Shown piece by piece: positions 12,054 to 23,517 of a stretch of 64,000 bases of DNA. The notes below the pieces were generated by a model. It was not told the origin of the DNA. It saw only the letters and a program-made list of their open reading frames with translations, and made no database searches. The position numbers and the translations under genes were made by a program. Each line of letters opens with the position of its first letter. The first letter of the stretch is position 1. Source of the stretch: Pezicula radicicola (lineage: Eukaryota; Ascomycota; Leotiomycetes; Helotiales; Dermateaceae); NCBI GenBank assembly GCA_003008705.1, contig PDUO01000030.1, positions 125,985-189,984 of the forward strand, written 5' to 3'.

Positions 12054-12168
12054 AGTCGCGTTCGTGATGTTTACCTGATCATATGACTGAGGCGTGAGCG
12101 CTAAAGCGCCTTTCCTATTTAGGGATAGCCTTGTTTCTCCCTTTCTGGTGGACTTCATCTCTCTCTTC

Positions 12169-12170
12169 CT

Positions 12171-12206
<36 letters not shown>
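12169..12206. repeat. (CT)12(CG)7 compound microsatellite
   Basis: Twelve CT units change abruptly into seven CG units. The alternating CG half is the kind of tract that can adopt Z-DNA. Confidence 0.95.
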
Positions 12207-12723
12207 AAACAACAAATCAATACTCACACAGCTTGAACCTGTTTTTGCAACTTATCAATGCCATTCCCTAGTTACCTAAGTACGCAGGGATGAGAAGTTA
12301 GATATTCTGCTGATCATGGTACTTCCATGTCGCAACGCTTTTTATCGCACTCTCCCCATGTTTTCTTTTACTTTCAAGGCTTCTTTGTTTACTTCCTGGT
12401 CCTACTTTCGTATTCTCAACCAGTTCTCCTAGCGCACACATATTGAATCTAGAGTGCAGAAGCAATGTTGGAAACCACTGTTTGCTTTGAGAGATTACAT
12501 ATCTTCGGGAAGTTCCGCTTGGATTCCATTTCTTTTGCTTGGGGTTTTTGTTACCGGCAGTTGGACCCATCCACTCTGGAAAACCACCTTTGTTCATCTT
12601 AATCGGATGAGACAACTATGGAATGATCGCATGGCGTCACATAGATTTACATTTCATACGAAAGTGTAACTATAACCCTCCAAATGGAAGATTGTCCAAA
12701 TGTCATTTCCTCATTGGTGCACA

Positions 12724-12839
12724 GAAGTTTCTAGCAGGCTCGCGAATGATCATGTGACCGCGTCCCCTCACCTCGTGAACTTTCCAGTCACGTCAAGATC
12801 ATGCCAGAAGCTGCGATGACTTCATGTTCTAGAGATTTC
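12724..12839 (+). promoter_or_regulatory. Heat-shock element cluster upstream of the Hsp20 gene
   Basis: Three modules of the HSF site pattern GAAnnTTC/TTCnnGAA lie within 116 bp: GAAGTTTC at 12724-12731, GAACTTTC at 12777-12784, and TTCTAGAGATTTC at 12827-12839 (three 5-bp units, the middle one GAG instead of GAA). The last is 29 bp upstream of the TATA box. This fits heat-shock factor control of a small heat-shock protein gene. Confidence 0.7.
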
Positions 12840-12867
12840 TACTTTGGTCTGGAAACTGTGTCTCAAA

Positions 12868-12875
12868 TATAAAAA
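12868..12875 (+). promoter_or_regulatory. TATA box of the Hsp20 gene
   Basis: TATAAAAA, 59 bp before the ATG at 12934. Its position excludes the further upstream ATG-like codon at 12844 as the start. Confidence 0.7.
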
Positions 12876-12933
12876 GACTGCTTCTGTCTTCAATCCTCGA
12901 CCTTTTCATCAACAGACCAAAAATCAAATCCGA

Positions 12934-13635
12934 ATGCATCGAGCACTCTCAAGACTACCAAAACAACCAGTCACTCAACTTCAACGAACACTTCTCAAGC
13001 CAATCACCACAACAACAACCCGCAAACTATCAACAACACCCAAAATGTCTTTCTTCCCAAGAGCCTTTATCTCCGATGACTCAATCAGCACCTCCTTCGG
13101 GCCACTGTTCCGTCTCCTCGAAGACTTCGACGACTACTCTCGCGGGACAACAGGCACCCGTCAAAGCCGCAATCAACTTCGAACCTTCACCCCAAGATTC
13201 GACGTCAAGGAAACAGCACAAGCCTACGAACTCCATGGTGAACTACCAGGCATCGAACAAAAGGACGTCGAAATCGAGTTCACCGACCGTCAAACTCTGA
13301 CCGTTAGAGGTCGAACCGAACGCTCTTACCAAAAGGGTACACCACCAGCCGGATTCATTGAGGAACCAAAGAATGCCGGTGCTATCACTGAAGGTGGTGA
13401 GGGTGAAACACAACAGCATAACGGCGGAACAGCAGTCACTAAATCTGGTGGTGAGAAGGAACCTGAATCCAAATACTGGGTCTCGGAACGTAGTGTTGGC
13501 GAGTTTTCACGGAGCTTCTCTTTCCCTACCAATGTTGATCAGGATCAAGTTAAGGCTTCGATGAAGAATGGCATTCTCAGTATTCTTGTTCCCAAGGCTC
13601 GGAAGGCTGAGAGCAAGAAGATCACTATCTCTTAA
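12934..13635 (+). CDS. Small heat-shock protein, Hsp20/alpha-crystallin (fungal Hsp30 type)
   Basis: Single exon. Small heat-shock proteins form oligomers that hold unfolding proteins in a refoldable state. The alpha-crystallin domain runs from about FTPRFDVKETAQAYELHGEL through PGIEQKDVEIEF and TLTVRGRTER to a Ser/Arg-rich strand and the hallmark NGILSILVPK, ending in KKITIS. A Gly/Glu-rich insertion (about 50 residues) splits the domain, as in fungal Hsp30s. Two starts are possible. ATG 12934 gives 233 residues with a 37-residue leader that has 8 Arg/Lys and no Asp/Glu and ends LSTTPK, like a mitochondrial presequence, but has C at -3. ATG 13045 gives 196 residues starting MSFFPRAF, as Hsp30s usually do, with a strong CAAA context. 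Upstream sit the heat-shock elements and TATA box. Confidence 0.93.
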   Translation: MHRALSRLPKQPVTQLQRTLLKPITTTTTRKLSTTPKMSFFPRAFISDDSISTSFGPLFRLLEDFDDYSRGTTGTRQSRNQLRTFTPRFDVKETAQAYELHGELPGIEQKDVEIEFTDRQTLTVRGRTERSYQKGTPPAGFIEEPKNAGAITEGGEGETQQHNGGTAVTKSGGEKEPESKYWVSERSVGEFSRSFSFPTNVDQDQVKASMKNGILSILVPKARKAESKKITIS

Positions 13636-14939
13636 GCTCTGATGTAGTGATGTTTGGGCGAGGGGAGGAATTGAAGGAATTGGCTGTTGGAATTAATGAT
13701 GGATAATGATTGATGGAGGTTGGATTTCATGGAATTGACGAAGATGTGAAGCTTGGAGCTTGTTTGCTGTGGAGGTGTTTTAATCACTTTCTCTAATCTT
13801 GTATCATGTGTCATGTATTTTGGCAATGCAATGATCGAAAGTTTTGCAATCAAGGAATAATCTTGTGTTACACTGGAAATGTGAAATTGTACTGTCTGAG
13901 GAGTTGACTTCTATCCTCACTGGGCTCTTGCATTTTTCCCATCTTGTAGACATCACGTGATATATACAACTACAAACGCGCTTCTTGAGGGAAGAAGTTT
14001 GATTAAAGTGTGTTGTTTCTTACCTTACTAAAATTGTACTGTACTGTATATCAAGAAATAAAGACGCAGTGGGTGTTTCCTAATACAACTTACCACGGAA
14101 AATATCACAAAACGTTTTAAGGGGCAGCATCCACCTAAGCGAAGTATTACTATGTGACTGACTCTACTAACTGTGGCCTTCCTATCGGTAAAATGTATAG
14201 AAGTATTGCACCTACTACAATACCAAATTGTGCCCATGAAATACCTAATATAATCAGTTCCGAATTATGCAGTTCTTCGTGTACAGATGGTTGGATTGCT
14301 AAAGCGACTGAGTAACATGGGAGAGGCCAATTACCTTGGTGGAGATTAGGAGAGACGTAGTAATCAACTGATTGTTGAACGAAAGAACAAAGGAGGTGAT
14401 CGCGTATCTTGCTGTTCAGATTTCCCATTGTACTTCAGTAACTTCAATGTTCATTCAATTCAAGCTCATCGAAGGAGACTCCGATGTCACACAAGCAGAT
14501 CTTCTTCCCGAATCGACCTTTCCCCGCAAAATCAGATTCCCATTTGTTGACGTAATTTGCAAAGTTCATGACCAGAGCCTCAACAACACATTACATAATT
14601 ATGGGATTAAGAAAAGTTGCTTCCTAGATAGATCTTGGTGCTGCAAAGAGCCTCGTTGAAGCTTCAGAAGGTTTGTTGGAGGCACATGTCCTTGATGAGG
14701 GGCTGAGGAGACACATGCCATTTGATCATTGCCGTTCACTAAGCCCAGAAAATAAGCGAGGGAGCTTATGACGTATTCTCATATCACTACCAAGCTTCCA
14801 CCTCCTCAACCTCACCTTTAAAACATCTCCTTGACCTTCACACATCTTCACAACCAAACACTACAAAACTCTTCAAATTCCTTAAGTCAATTGAACTTCT
14901 CCAACCCTACAATCACATCTCCTCGATATCAAAACAATC
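13636..14939. other. Intergenic, no firmly supported gene
   Basis: A minus frame at 14150-14428 (92 codons) ends in one hydrophobic segment (SWAQFGIVVGAILLYILPIG) and might be a small membrane protein, but there is no further support. The last about 150 bp before 14940 are pyrimidine/CA-rich like a fungal promoter and leader. Confidence 0.4.
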
Positions 14940-15462
14940 ATGTCTTTCCTCACACGATCTATTCCCCGCACTGCCCGCACTACCACCTACTTCCAGACGC
15001 AAGCCCCAAGAGCTTTATTCTCAACGACTTTCGTGGCGCAAAAGGGTCCAGTTGAAGCTGTTAAGGATGGTTTGAAGACTGTTGATCGTAAAGTTAGCGA
15101 TAAACTTGTTGATGGTATTGAAATTGGCGGTATGTCTTCTCATTTCTCTTTTCCGCCTTTCCCCTTGCCCCAATCACACCACCCTGCATCTCCATTCTGC
15201 AAGCAACCAACAACCAACAAACCCATCCACAATCAACCATCCTTCATCCACCCATCATTGGAATCATCCACAACCAATTATTAAGATGAACATTTACTGA
15301 TTGGCTTTGTGCAAAACAGAGAAGGCAACCCAGAAAGTAAAGGAGACTACTGGAATCGCGGAGAAGAAAGCTAAGGCTAAGGCGGACGAGTTGAGTGGAA
15401 AGGCTTCTCAGCTTAAGGGCGAGGCGAAGGGAAAGAAGGAAGAGTTTAAGAGGAAGCTATGA
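14940..15462 (+). CDS. Small mitochondrial LEA-like/stress protein
   Basis: Two exons, 14940-15129 and 15320-15462, with a 190-bp intron (GTATGT...AACAG) give 110 residues. The N-terminus MSFLTRSIPRTARTTTYFQT plus APRALFSTT is rich in Arg, Ser and Thr and lacks acidic residues, a typical mitochondrial targeting peptide. The mature part is highly charged and repetitive (VDRKVSDKLVDGIEIG, KVKETTGIAEKKAKAKADEL, GKASQLKGEAKGKKEEFK), with amphipathic alanine/lysine helices like group-3 LEA and CsbD-like proteins. Such proteins protect membranes and proteins during desiccation or heat in other organisms; that role here is inference. The gene lies about 1.3 kb downstream of the Hsp20 gene in the same direction, perhaps another stress gene. 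Confidence 0.85.
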
Positions 15463-17850
15463 AGTGTTACGTTCATACGTTGTGATGGTGTATATGGGTA
15501 TATAGGACATGAGTGATCGCGGTGGGTGTGGTATGGATTGTATTATATGATATGAATTATGTATTGCATTGAGGAATTGAGACGCGGTCTCTCGGATACT
15601 TAGTCATTGTAATGATTGGAATGCAAACAATTTGGACGACCGAAGTGTGCTTTATGTTCTATTGTGGCTGTGGATTTCTGAGGTGCAACTTCTGTTGATA
15701 GGACTCGTATTAACGGAATCTCACAATGTCGATAGTTCGTAAAAATACCACGACATATTCTCCTGTAGATGAGATACGTAAGCAAGCCTGCATAAACCCC
15801 GCCCTTACCATATTTTGATATTTTACACGCTTCGAAATCTTCCTGAAAATCAATGGCTCTATACTGCCTTATAAACTATACATTAGCTTAGTCTTCTGAT
15901 GTGTCTGCCATTAAACTTAGCGTCATGCTTCACTTAGGTAGGTGCTGCCCCTATCTCAGATTCGCTATATATTTAATACCAAATTAAATTAGGAAAGATA
16001 GCTATACTGAAACACACTATCAAGGCAGTTTACTTAAAACTCTTGTTCTCACGATTCATATGAAGGCAACCGCATATCACATACATGGTTGGAACCGTAC
16101 ACTAACAAGCCTGGCATTGCTAGAAAATGGGTTTTGCGAGTAATCGAGTTTGGTGAAATGCCATTAATACTTTGAGTCTCTCCCGCGACAAGTCTCAAGA
16201 GCAGAGAAAGTCTATGGATTCTGGGGTGCTCATATCCTCATCTATTTGGTAAGGTACAATAGTGTTTACGAGCTGATTTTAAAAGCATGGAACTTGCAAG
16301 TTTGGTCCAAAGAGAGATCACAGCGCACAACCAAGCTAGCTACGCTTGCAGAGAAGGCCTGCTCCACCCACAACCGGATGCAAGGAGTGAGAATGTATTC
16401 CGAATACTTGACCGCCATAATCATAAAAGAGCGAAAACAACCAAGAAGACTTTTGAAAAGACTTGGGCTAGGATTAAAAGGTCCTATTAGTTCATCTGAA
16501 ATCCACGTCACGCCCACTACCATCCGGTGCGAGACGACTACAGTATATCACGATAATCTGAACACAGATCTATCGCCTTGGATTAAGTATAAGAAACCTC
16601 TCAACATGATGCTACTACGAAGAAAAAAAAAAGCATAAACAAAATCAGGGAGCACCAACAAGATTCAAGCTTCCTGAAAAGATGGTAGTTTACTCTATGG
16701 GCTTCTAGAATCGAACTACTCTATCTAGAAGAGCGGCCCTCGCAAAATTGATGGTTCGACCACTAGATGCTTGAGAGAAGAGTCTTGCGATCAGTCGAAT
16801 GAGTCGGCTTCCTTATGAGAAGAAGGAATAGATTCCTGAGTGTTCTAGGCTTTTGAGGGATTAGATTGTGGATTTTGGGGAGATTATTATATGAGGTTTG
16901 TTTCTAATTGCACCTGGAAAAGAGTCCTAAAGGAGAGAGAGACTAGGTATGTTTTGTAAACTCGCTATCAAGGGAGCCACCTCGCTTAGGCGATGCTACC
17001 CCTTTTACGTTTGGTGGTCCTATCCATACTAAGTTAATATAATAAATACCATTTCTACTTCTGTTCCTAGTGCACAATATTAAAACAGTATTAAACTGAT
17101 TTAAGGTCTTGCCTAGACGAATGGATGATGGGTAGGGACGTGTTGTTATCACGTGATGTGTTTGAGCGAGTGGTTGAGAGAAGTACCCATGTCTAATATA
17201 ATTAATACTACCTTATTAGCATACCATCTATTTTCGAAACTATACCTGTTCTGATTTATATCATAGGATATTCCATATAGGTAAAATTGAACGATTGTTT
17301 TAAAGTAGTCATGTGATCCACCCCGTATTCTACGGTTTGTTAATCTGCGCAGAATGCAACAGTTATTTAAGATTGGTTTCAGAGTGTAAAAATACCACCT
17401 CTTTCTCTCTGCTATTTTGTTGGAAATATCATACAGATTCCATTCTAGCTGCCTGGGTCCCTGTAGAGGTTAGCGAAAATCAACAAGGTACCTGCACACG
17501 ACGGCATTACACTGGAAACATGAGCCTCTTTTTAGACACTCCAGCATTGATTGCGTACTGAAAGCCTAGTCATTATACAACGGTATAGTCTTTAGAATGA
17601 ACGTATTGAACCGAAACGTCGGGGGATCTTGGCCCCCCAACATTGGCCCCCCAAATAGTTTCCGGATAAGGAATTCGAAATTGTCAATGTATTGCACAGC
17701 CTTCTCCAACAAGTCTTTCATTGGTCCCAAATAATTAGGATTCATCCGGGATTTTTAGCCACAGCCCCAATCATATCATTAGGCTGTCAATAAAATCTTT
17801 GAAAATCCCCTTCGACAATTGATATCGATCACCCCGCCTACCTTCAAAAG
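15463..17850. other. Intergenic, about 2.4 kb without a supported gene
   Basis: Several frames of 60-130 codons (for example 16246-16638) have no domain or family resemblance. AT-rich patches at 15960-16080 and 17190-17300 may be relics. Near 17630-17655 the motif ttggccccccaa occurs twice in tandem. Confidence 0.45.
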
Positions 17851-20094
17851 ATGAAAGCAGTGTGGACAGATTTTAAAGGCCGCCTTAGGCGCGACTCATC
17901 ATCCTCAGAAAGCTCCCGTGATTCTCCACCATATCAACCCACTCCTGCAGTCCAATCGCATCCGCATAATCCAGAGATCCAACCTCATCTCTCATTCTAC
18001 GAACCACTTCCATCTAAAACATCAATTCGACTGGCGAAAATTCTTCCAGGCACCGGCCCAATCAGTATTACCCTTGAAGTGGTTGACCTCCATAAAAATC
18101 TCTCTCGCCATATCTACGATGCCGTCTCATATGTTTGGGGCGGAGAAAAGAGAACATGTAAAGAGCAGAAACAGGAAAAGAGAACATACACGATAGAGGA
18201 TCCGAATAAACTTTACGAATTGGTAAATGCACGGTCAAGTCGCATGCGCTATAGTATTCTCGTCAACGGAGCTGCGTTTAGCGTGAGGATGAATTTGATG
18301 CACGCCTTGAGCAGTATTCGAAAACCAGGCGAAGCATCTAGAGTATGGATTGACGCTTTGTGTATTAATCAAGGAGATGCGAGTGAACGGTCAAGCCAGG
18401 TATTACTGATGCCAGAGATTTATGGGAAAGCGGCTAGAACACTGATATGTTTGGACCTTCCGGATAAGTGGTACAGAGAACGCACCGCAAGATTTGAAGC
18501 ATTTCTAAACGATAAGCCTAATAAAAAGTGGCCGAATCTTGGAACAGCTGTGTTAGAATTCAAACAGAAAAGGGATCCTTGGACGTCTTTGGTTACTGAG
18601 ACGATAAATCGTCTGGCGGAGCTCTGTAAGATTGATGGGTGGACGGTTGAAGCCTTTTCGAGAGCTTGGAGGGATGATATACCACTTCCACGCCTGACAC
18701 AGAAAGAAAAGGAAGCTCTCCAGAAATTATTCTCTTGTCGCTGGTTTGGACGAATATGGGTGATTCAGGAAATCATTTTAGGTCGGAATGCAACTGTACT
18801 ACTTGGAGACGAAGAATTCGAATGGGAATTACTGGGTGTGGTGGCAGCACGAATTATACATGATCGAGCCGAAAGTATAGAGAGTCTACCTGGATTACAT
18901 CAAGCTGCTCATATGTGGCGAGGAGGCCATGAAAATAAAGTTGGTGGTGTGTTTCCGTTGGAACAGCTGTTGGAACATTTTCAGAGCGCAGAAGCGACGG
19001 ATCCAAGAGATCATATTTATGCTCTGCTTGGGTTATCTATGGAGAACAAGATTCTTCAGTCTACGGGTAAAACAAAACCAAAATTGCTTCCGCCAGTTCC
19101 TAATTATGAAGACTCTTTAAAGGATGTTTTCTGTGCTTGGACGAGGTATTTTATCAAGGAGTCAGGGACCTTCGATGTCTTTTCTCACACACTTATGGCT
19201 GGTGTCGGAAAACCTCATCGCGTATCATCTTGGTCTCCGCATTGGTAAGACATCTTATCCACTACGAAGCTATTACAATGAAACTAATCATATAGTGGTA
19301 ATAACGGAAATCCAGACGAGAAACCCTGGACACTAGAAGAAGCAGGATTTCCTTCCTGGGTCCCACACTGGAATCGCTTTCGCTGTCCAAATCTGAATCC
19401 AGAGCAAACGGATCGTCCTCATCGAGCCTCATTAGATCTACCGGTACAACTCGCTAGCACTGATGACCCATATTGTCTCAGAGCCCGCGGTCTCCTCCAG
19501 GATAAAGTCTCCTGGATAGGTACAGTAATAATGCAAGATGATTGGCCATACGCACTATTCAAAAACTGGTTAGATGTATCTGAATACTTCGAATATTTAA
19601 AAAGGCCATATCCAACTGGTGAAGAATTCGATGACGTCTTTGCAACCACAGCAGCTGCAGGGGCCTTACAAAAAAGAGAAGGTCATGGTAATTGTGGGCC
19701 TGGTGATGCGATGACCAAACATTGGGCTAGTGTGATACATAAGAATCCACTTGATTACTCGAACGGTTTCTTAGAATCTATTCCTTCGCACTTGAAAACT
19801 GTGGGAGATGGGACGGGTTGGGATGTAAGTCATGAGAAACATGTTATTGCGAAGTGTCAAAATAGAAAGTTCTTTTTGACTGAAAAAGGTTATCTTGGTT
19901 TGGGACATAGTGGGATTAAGGTTAAGGATCAAGTTTGTATTTTGTTTGGTGGGAATACCCCGTATGTGATGCGCAGGCGCAAGAATCATTTTATGCTTGT
20001 TGGACAATGTTATGTACAGGGTGTTATGCAAGGGGAAGCGATTGAGAATTGGAAAGCTGGGAGATTGGAGGATCAATGGTTCGATATTCTATAG
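17851..20094 (+). CDS. HET (heterokaryon incompatibility) domain protein
   Basis: Two exons, 17851-19244 and 19296-20094, with a 51-bp intron (GTAAGA...ATATAG), encode 730 residues. The HET domain spans about residues 70-320: IYDAVSYVWGG, then SRVWIDALCINQGDASERSS, QVLLMPEIYGKAARTLICLD, and further SCRWFGRIWVIQEIILGRNA and ATDPRDHIYALLGLS. The C-terminal segment FFLTEKGYLGLGHSGIKVKD...FMLVGQCYVQGVMQGEAI is the conserved tail of this family. HET-domain proteins in several ascomycetes trigger programmed cell death after fusion of unlike hyphae; most family members are untested and this one may act in other recognition. The N-terminus is Ser/Pro-rich and disordered. No partner gene (for example a glycolipid-transfer HET-C type) lies next to it. 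Confidence 0.93.
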
Positions 20095-21195
20095 CTTTTA
20101 TAGCATTGTATTAACAAATAAATAACCTGTTTGAAGCTAGTGGCCGACTATTGCTGCGACAACAGATAATTATAAAGACCAGTTTAAAGCTTAGATAGAA
20201 TTAGTTGTCTACAACTCAATCTATATGGCAGAAAGGTCCGTACATACTACCCCTATTTAAAGAGCCGTTTGGCGCACAAAGGGATACTCTGCAAACTAGG
20301 TATGTTCTCTAGCCCTGCTCTAATCTAAAGCGCAAGAGAGTGAGTTCAGCAAGAGAGGTAACCATACATAGACAACCTACAAAATCCTGCTTATAAGACT
20401 AGGTTAAATGTTTTGGAAGGACGTGGTACTTTAAAGTTTCTACTTGGCGAATTATATTAACTTCGGCGAGTTAACTAGTTTGTTGTTATTTTTGCTCTTG
20501 CTGCTATTCTATTTAGAAATTAGACAAAGTATAATAGAGAATAGCTCTTTTTCTTGCGAAGATTAAACCCCTTTTTATACCTTCTATGTTAATGTATTAA
20601 GGTTTGTTTAGTGTATAGTTACTACAGCCTAGAATTCTAAAGTACCCTTCTTGTAACCACCAGAGTAATCTTCTGTTTCGTTTCCATAAACACTTGCAAG
20701 TAATAAGGTTATTATCTGTAAAGTTAGAGTGGTACTTAAACAAGAGGAGTAATTAAGAAGGAGACCTATATACTTATAAATTAGTACTGTACAATACCAT
20801 ACAATACAATACATATTTTCGTTTAGAGAGATAAATGTTTTCTAGGACATTGAGGTAAAAGAGAAAGTATTGTAACCTAGCATTTGATTATTAATGCCAA
20901 CGCAAATAGTTCTTCTTTATCTACACATCCCCTTCTCCAAAAAGAAAACACAGACTTTTCCTCGGTGTATTAAGGCTTATCAATCCCTAATAAGAGAATT
21001 GCCTACGTCCCCTCTCTACTACACGAGCTCAGGCACTTTCCCTAAATCTCATCGCAATCCTCCCCTTCATGGTATGATGTTGCTATATCCCAAACACCAC
21101 ACAAGTATTATTCCATACCTCCACACCCCCAGATATCACAAACCACCAGGTATCCCCAAACATCCCCTCATCACCACCACAAACCCCTCCAAATT
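20095..21195. other. AT-rich intergenic region
   Basis: No gene seen in about 1.1 kb. 20160-20880 is AT-rich with many TA steps and may be an old, mutated repeat, but no terminal repeats were found. Confidence 0.4.
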
Positions 21196-21759
21196 CTAAA
21201 GGAATCCTGTACAAATAACCCACAAAATACAAGGAAAACAAACAATAGCTCCGACAAATTGCACCACTAACAACAAAAACTTCCCAATCCCATAAAGAAT
21301 AGCACAAATAGCCCCAAGTGGGACAAGGAGGATCAGTGGCAAACCGAGTTCTGTGGGTTCGAAGCAATCTGTACATTCCGCTCTTAATTTTTCTTTGGCA
21401 TCTTTGTATGACGTGGTTTTCTTTGGTGGTGTATTGTTGGGTTGGGTAACTTGAGTTTGGTAGAGGGGAAGGAGGTGGGGCGTTGGTTGTTGTGTTACTT
21501 GTATTACTTGAGCAGCTTGTGTAGATAAGTTGGGTTGAGTGGAAGTTGTTTGTTCTTGTGTTGATGGATTGAGGTAGAGTTGAGTGGATGTTCGGAGAGA
21601 GTAGGGTGGAGGCTGGTCAGGTGGCGGTTGCTGCTGCGCTGATGGTGTTGGATAATCTTGAGTGAATGCTTCGAAAGTGTTGGAGGATGGAGGTTGGTAG
21701 CTTGGCGGCGGAGGTCCAGGAAGGTTGTCTGCTGCTGCATCTTTTGGTACTGGTGCCAT
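21196..21759 (-). CDS. Proline-rich membrane protein with PPxY motif
   Basis: Start chosen at the ATG 21759-21757 (MAPVPKDAAADNLPGPPPPS), giving 187 residues; the frame stays open upstream to 22092, but that part reads as AT-rich non-coding leader. Residues 1-110 are Pro/Gln/Thr-rich and presumably cytosolic, with PPPSYQPPS and PPDQPPPYS; PPPY is a PPxY motif bound by WW domains such as those of Nedd4/Rsp5-type ubiquitin ligases. Residues about 125-150 (SYKDAKEKLRAECTDCF) are charged and Cys-containing, then two hydrophobic segments (ELGLPLILLVPLGAICAILY and FLLLVVQFVGAIVCFPCILW) end the protein. This is like tail-anchored adaptor or cargo proteins, but no named family is recognised. Confidence 0.6.
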   Translation of the reverse strand: MAPVPKDAAADNLPGPPPPSYQPPSSNTFEAFTQDYPTPSAQQQPPPDQPPPYSLRTSTQLYLNPSTQEQTTSTQPNLSTQAAQVIQVTQQPTPHLLPLYQTQVTQPNNTPPKKTTSYKDAKEKLRAECTDCFEPTELGLPLILLVPLGAICAILYGIGKFLLLVVQFVGAIVCFPCILWVICTGFL

Positions 21760-23517
21760 TTTGAGATGATAACGGAGACTGGGGATGTTTTTTTTAAGAT
21801 GTAGTAAAGGTTGGAGGTTGACTGCGCAAGAAAAGTTGTGGATTAGGTTATGGTTTAAAATCAAGAAAGAGGAGTGGGTTAAAGAGTGAATGTGGTTGTG
21901 AACAAGCACAGTCATGAACAGGATAACATGACTTGGAGCTGTGAGTAATAGACCAGTGAGCCAAAACCGGTGCAGATTTATATTGTGGGATAAATTATAG
22001 GAGGATATAACAGAATAGGCTAATTCTAATGCTCTTAGAATGCCGCCATGTTTTCTCTCTCTCATGGATGTTCGTCTTTCATCTTTTCTCATTTAAATAG
22101 TCGAAACAAGTAAAATTATATACGTGCTGCACAAGTCCATTTGCTATTCAAGTTAGGCCTTGTGTAACTTAGTATACGTAATTCACAAAACATTGACAAC
22201 AACTCGTCCTGTAGTAGCAAACGTGATGTCCGCCGCAAGACATGGAAGGCTCTATACCTCACTACATACAATAGTCTTCACTATTTTCATTAAAAAATTG
22301 TCCTCTTATGCTTCTTTGTCTTGTTTTGTTTAGCAGCAGCATTGTCCTTGTAAGCTAGTCCTAACGTATAATCCTATTTTAACTAGTAGAATCATTGAGA
22401 ATACATATGTATATAGTAGTCGCCTTACAGTAGTTTAATGTCTTAAATGTTGCTTTATTGTCTAAATTATATTTAAATCAATAATGGCCCAGAGTGCTAT
22501 GACGCCTATTACTTTGTTCAAGTCTTCAATTTTCAAGATGAAATGTTAGCACTAAGTAGCCTGTAGAATGATTAGGAACAATCGTAAAACAAATACTACA
22601 ATTTACAGTTCGCTACTGAAAATTCTCTTAGAACAATAAAGAATTATCCTAAGTTCACAGGTAAGATCAGGCTAGGTTATTACGCACCTATTGTCTACAT
22701 GATTAGATAGGCAAAGAACAACACATATAAATTAAAATACTATAAGGAGTGGTGCTATAACACACGACTGACTAGATTGCACCCACCCTAGAGATCTCCG
22801 ACATGTACTATAGTTTTAAAACATGTATTATCTTTCATCTTACAACTAATCTGTTCTGGCAAACTTCATTCCACTAGTCTATGATCAGTGTTTCAAAGGT
22901 TGTAGTAAAAGATTTAAAACTAGCGATGACAACAAGAAAGGACATGACAGCAACTATGGAGGCTTTTTAAGCCACAGAAGATAAAGTACATAAGTGATCC
23001 GAGATTTTCTTATCTAGCAATACTATAGATTGCCCTTGCTTCAGCCCATCTTTCCATATCACTATAGTCTCAATGCAGGCTGCTGAAATGGGAACAACGC
23101 CTTGATAAGTAGAAGAATTGCGTGCATAGTATCCATCTTATCTACGTCTTTACTTTCAAGAATCAGAGAAAGATCTCTCAAATCACTGGTGTATCAAGGA
23201 AGAGGGTGAAGATTCGCTAATTGTTGATACATGATATTAGTGGTGTATGTCAGTCTTTCCATCTGCGATGAAGTCGAGGTAATCATCGTATGTTAAACCA
23301 GTCCATCCGGACATAACTCCAAAAACACCTAGAACTGGACTTGAAGAGAGAAGCCAAGACCGATATGAATGCGGTTGTCACAGTCGTAATTGAATAAAAT
23401 TGAACACAGAAAGTTGCTATGGTATGAGGATTTGTTTGTTTAATTATCTACTTCTAAAATTCCACGCAATATTCATTCATCAGTACAAGTCTCATCATCA
23501 GTCTCATCATCGGCTAG
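21760..23517. other. AT-rich intergenic region
   Basis: About 1.75 kb with no supported coding frame. 22300-23000 is AT-rich, with scattered stops in all frames. Confidence 0.45.

Larger units (their letters stand above)
11331..12723. other. Intergenic region with two simple repeats
   Basis: Between the divergent OPT and Hsp20 genes. Open frames at 11552-11836, 12298-12615 and 12454-12669 lack any recognisable domain. Contains the two microsatellites listed separately. Confidence 0.5.

Noticed and set aside
12844..12933. Upstream extension of the Hsp20 frame
   Set aside because: It lies upstream of and across the TATA box, so it is not translated.
16246..16638. 130-codon plus frame
   Set aside because: Overlapping frames on both strands of similar length and no family resemblance.
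16690..16790. tRNA-like sequence on the minus strand (agttcgattct resembles a B box)
   Set aside because: The T stem has only three pairs, acceptor and anticodon stems do not form; no tRNA called.
21760..22092. N-terminal extension of the proline-rich membrane protein
   Set aside because: AT-rich, His/Asn/Leu-rich translation unlike a protein N-terminus; ATG 21759 is better.
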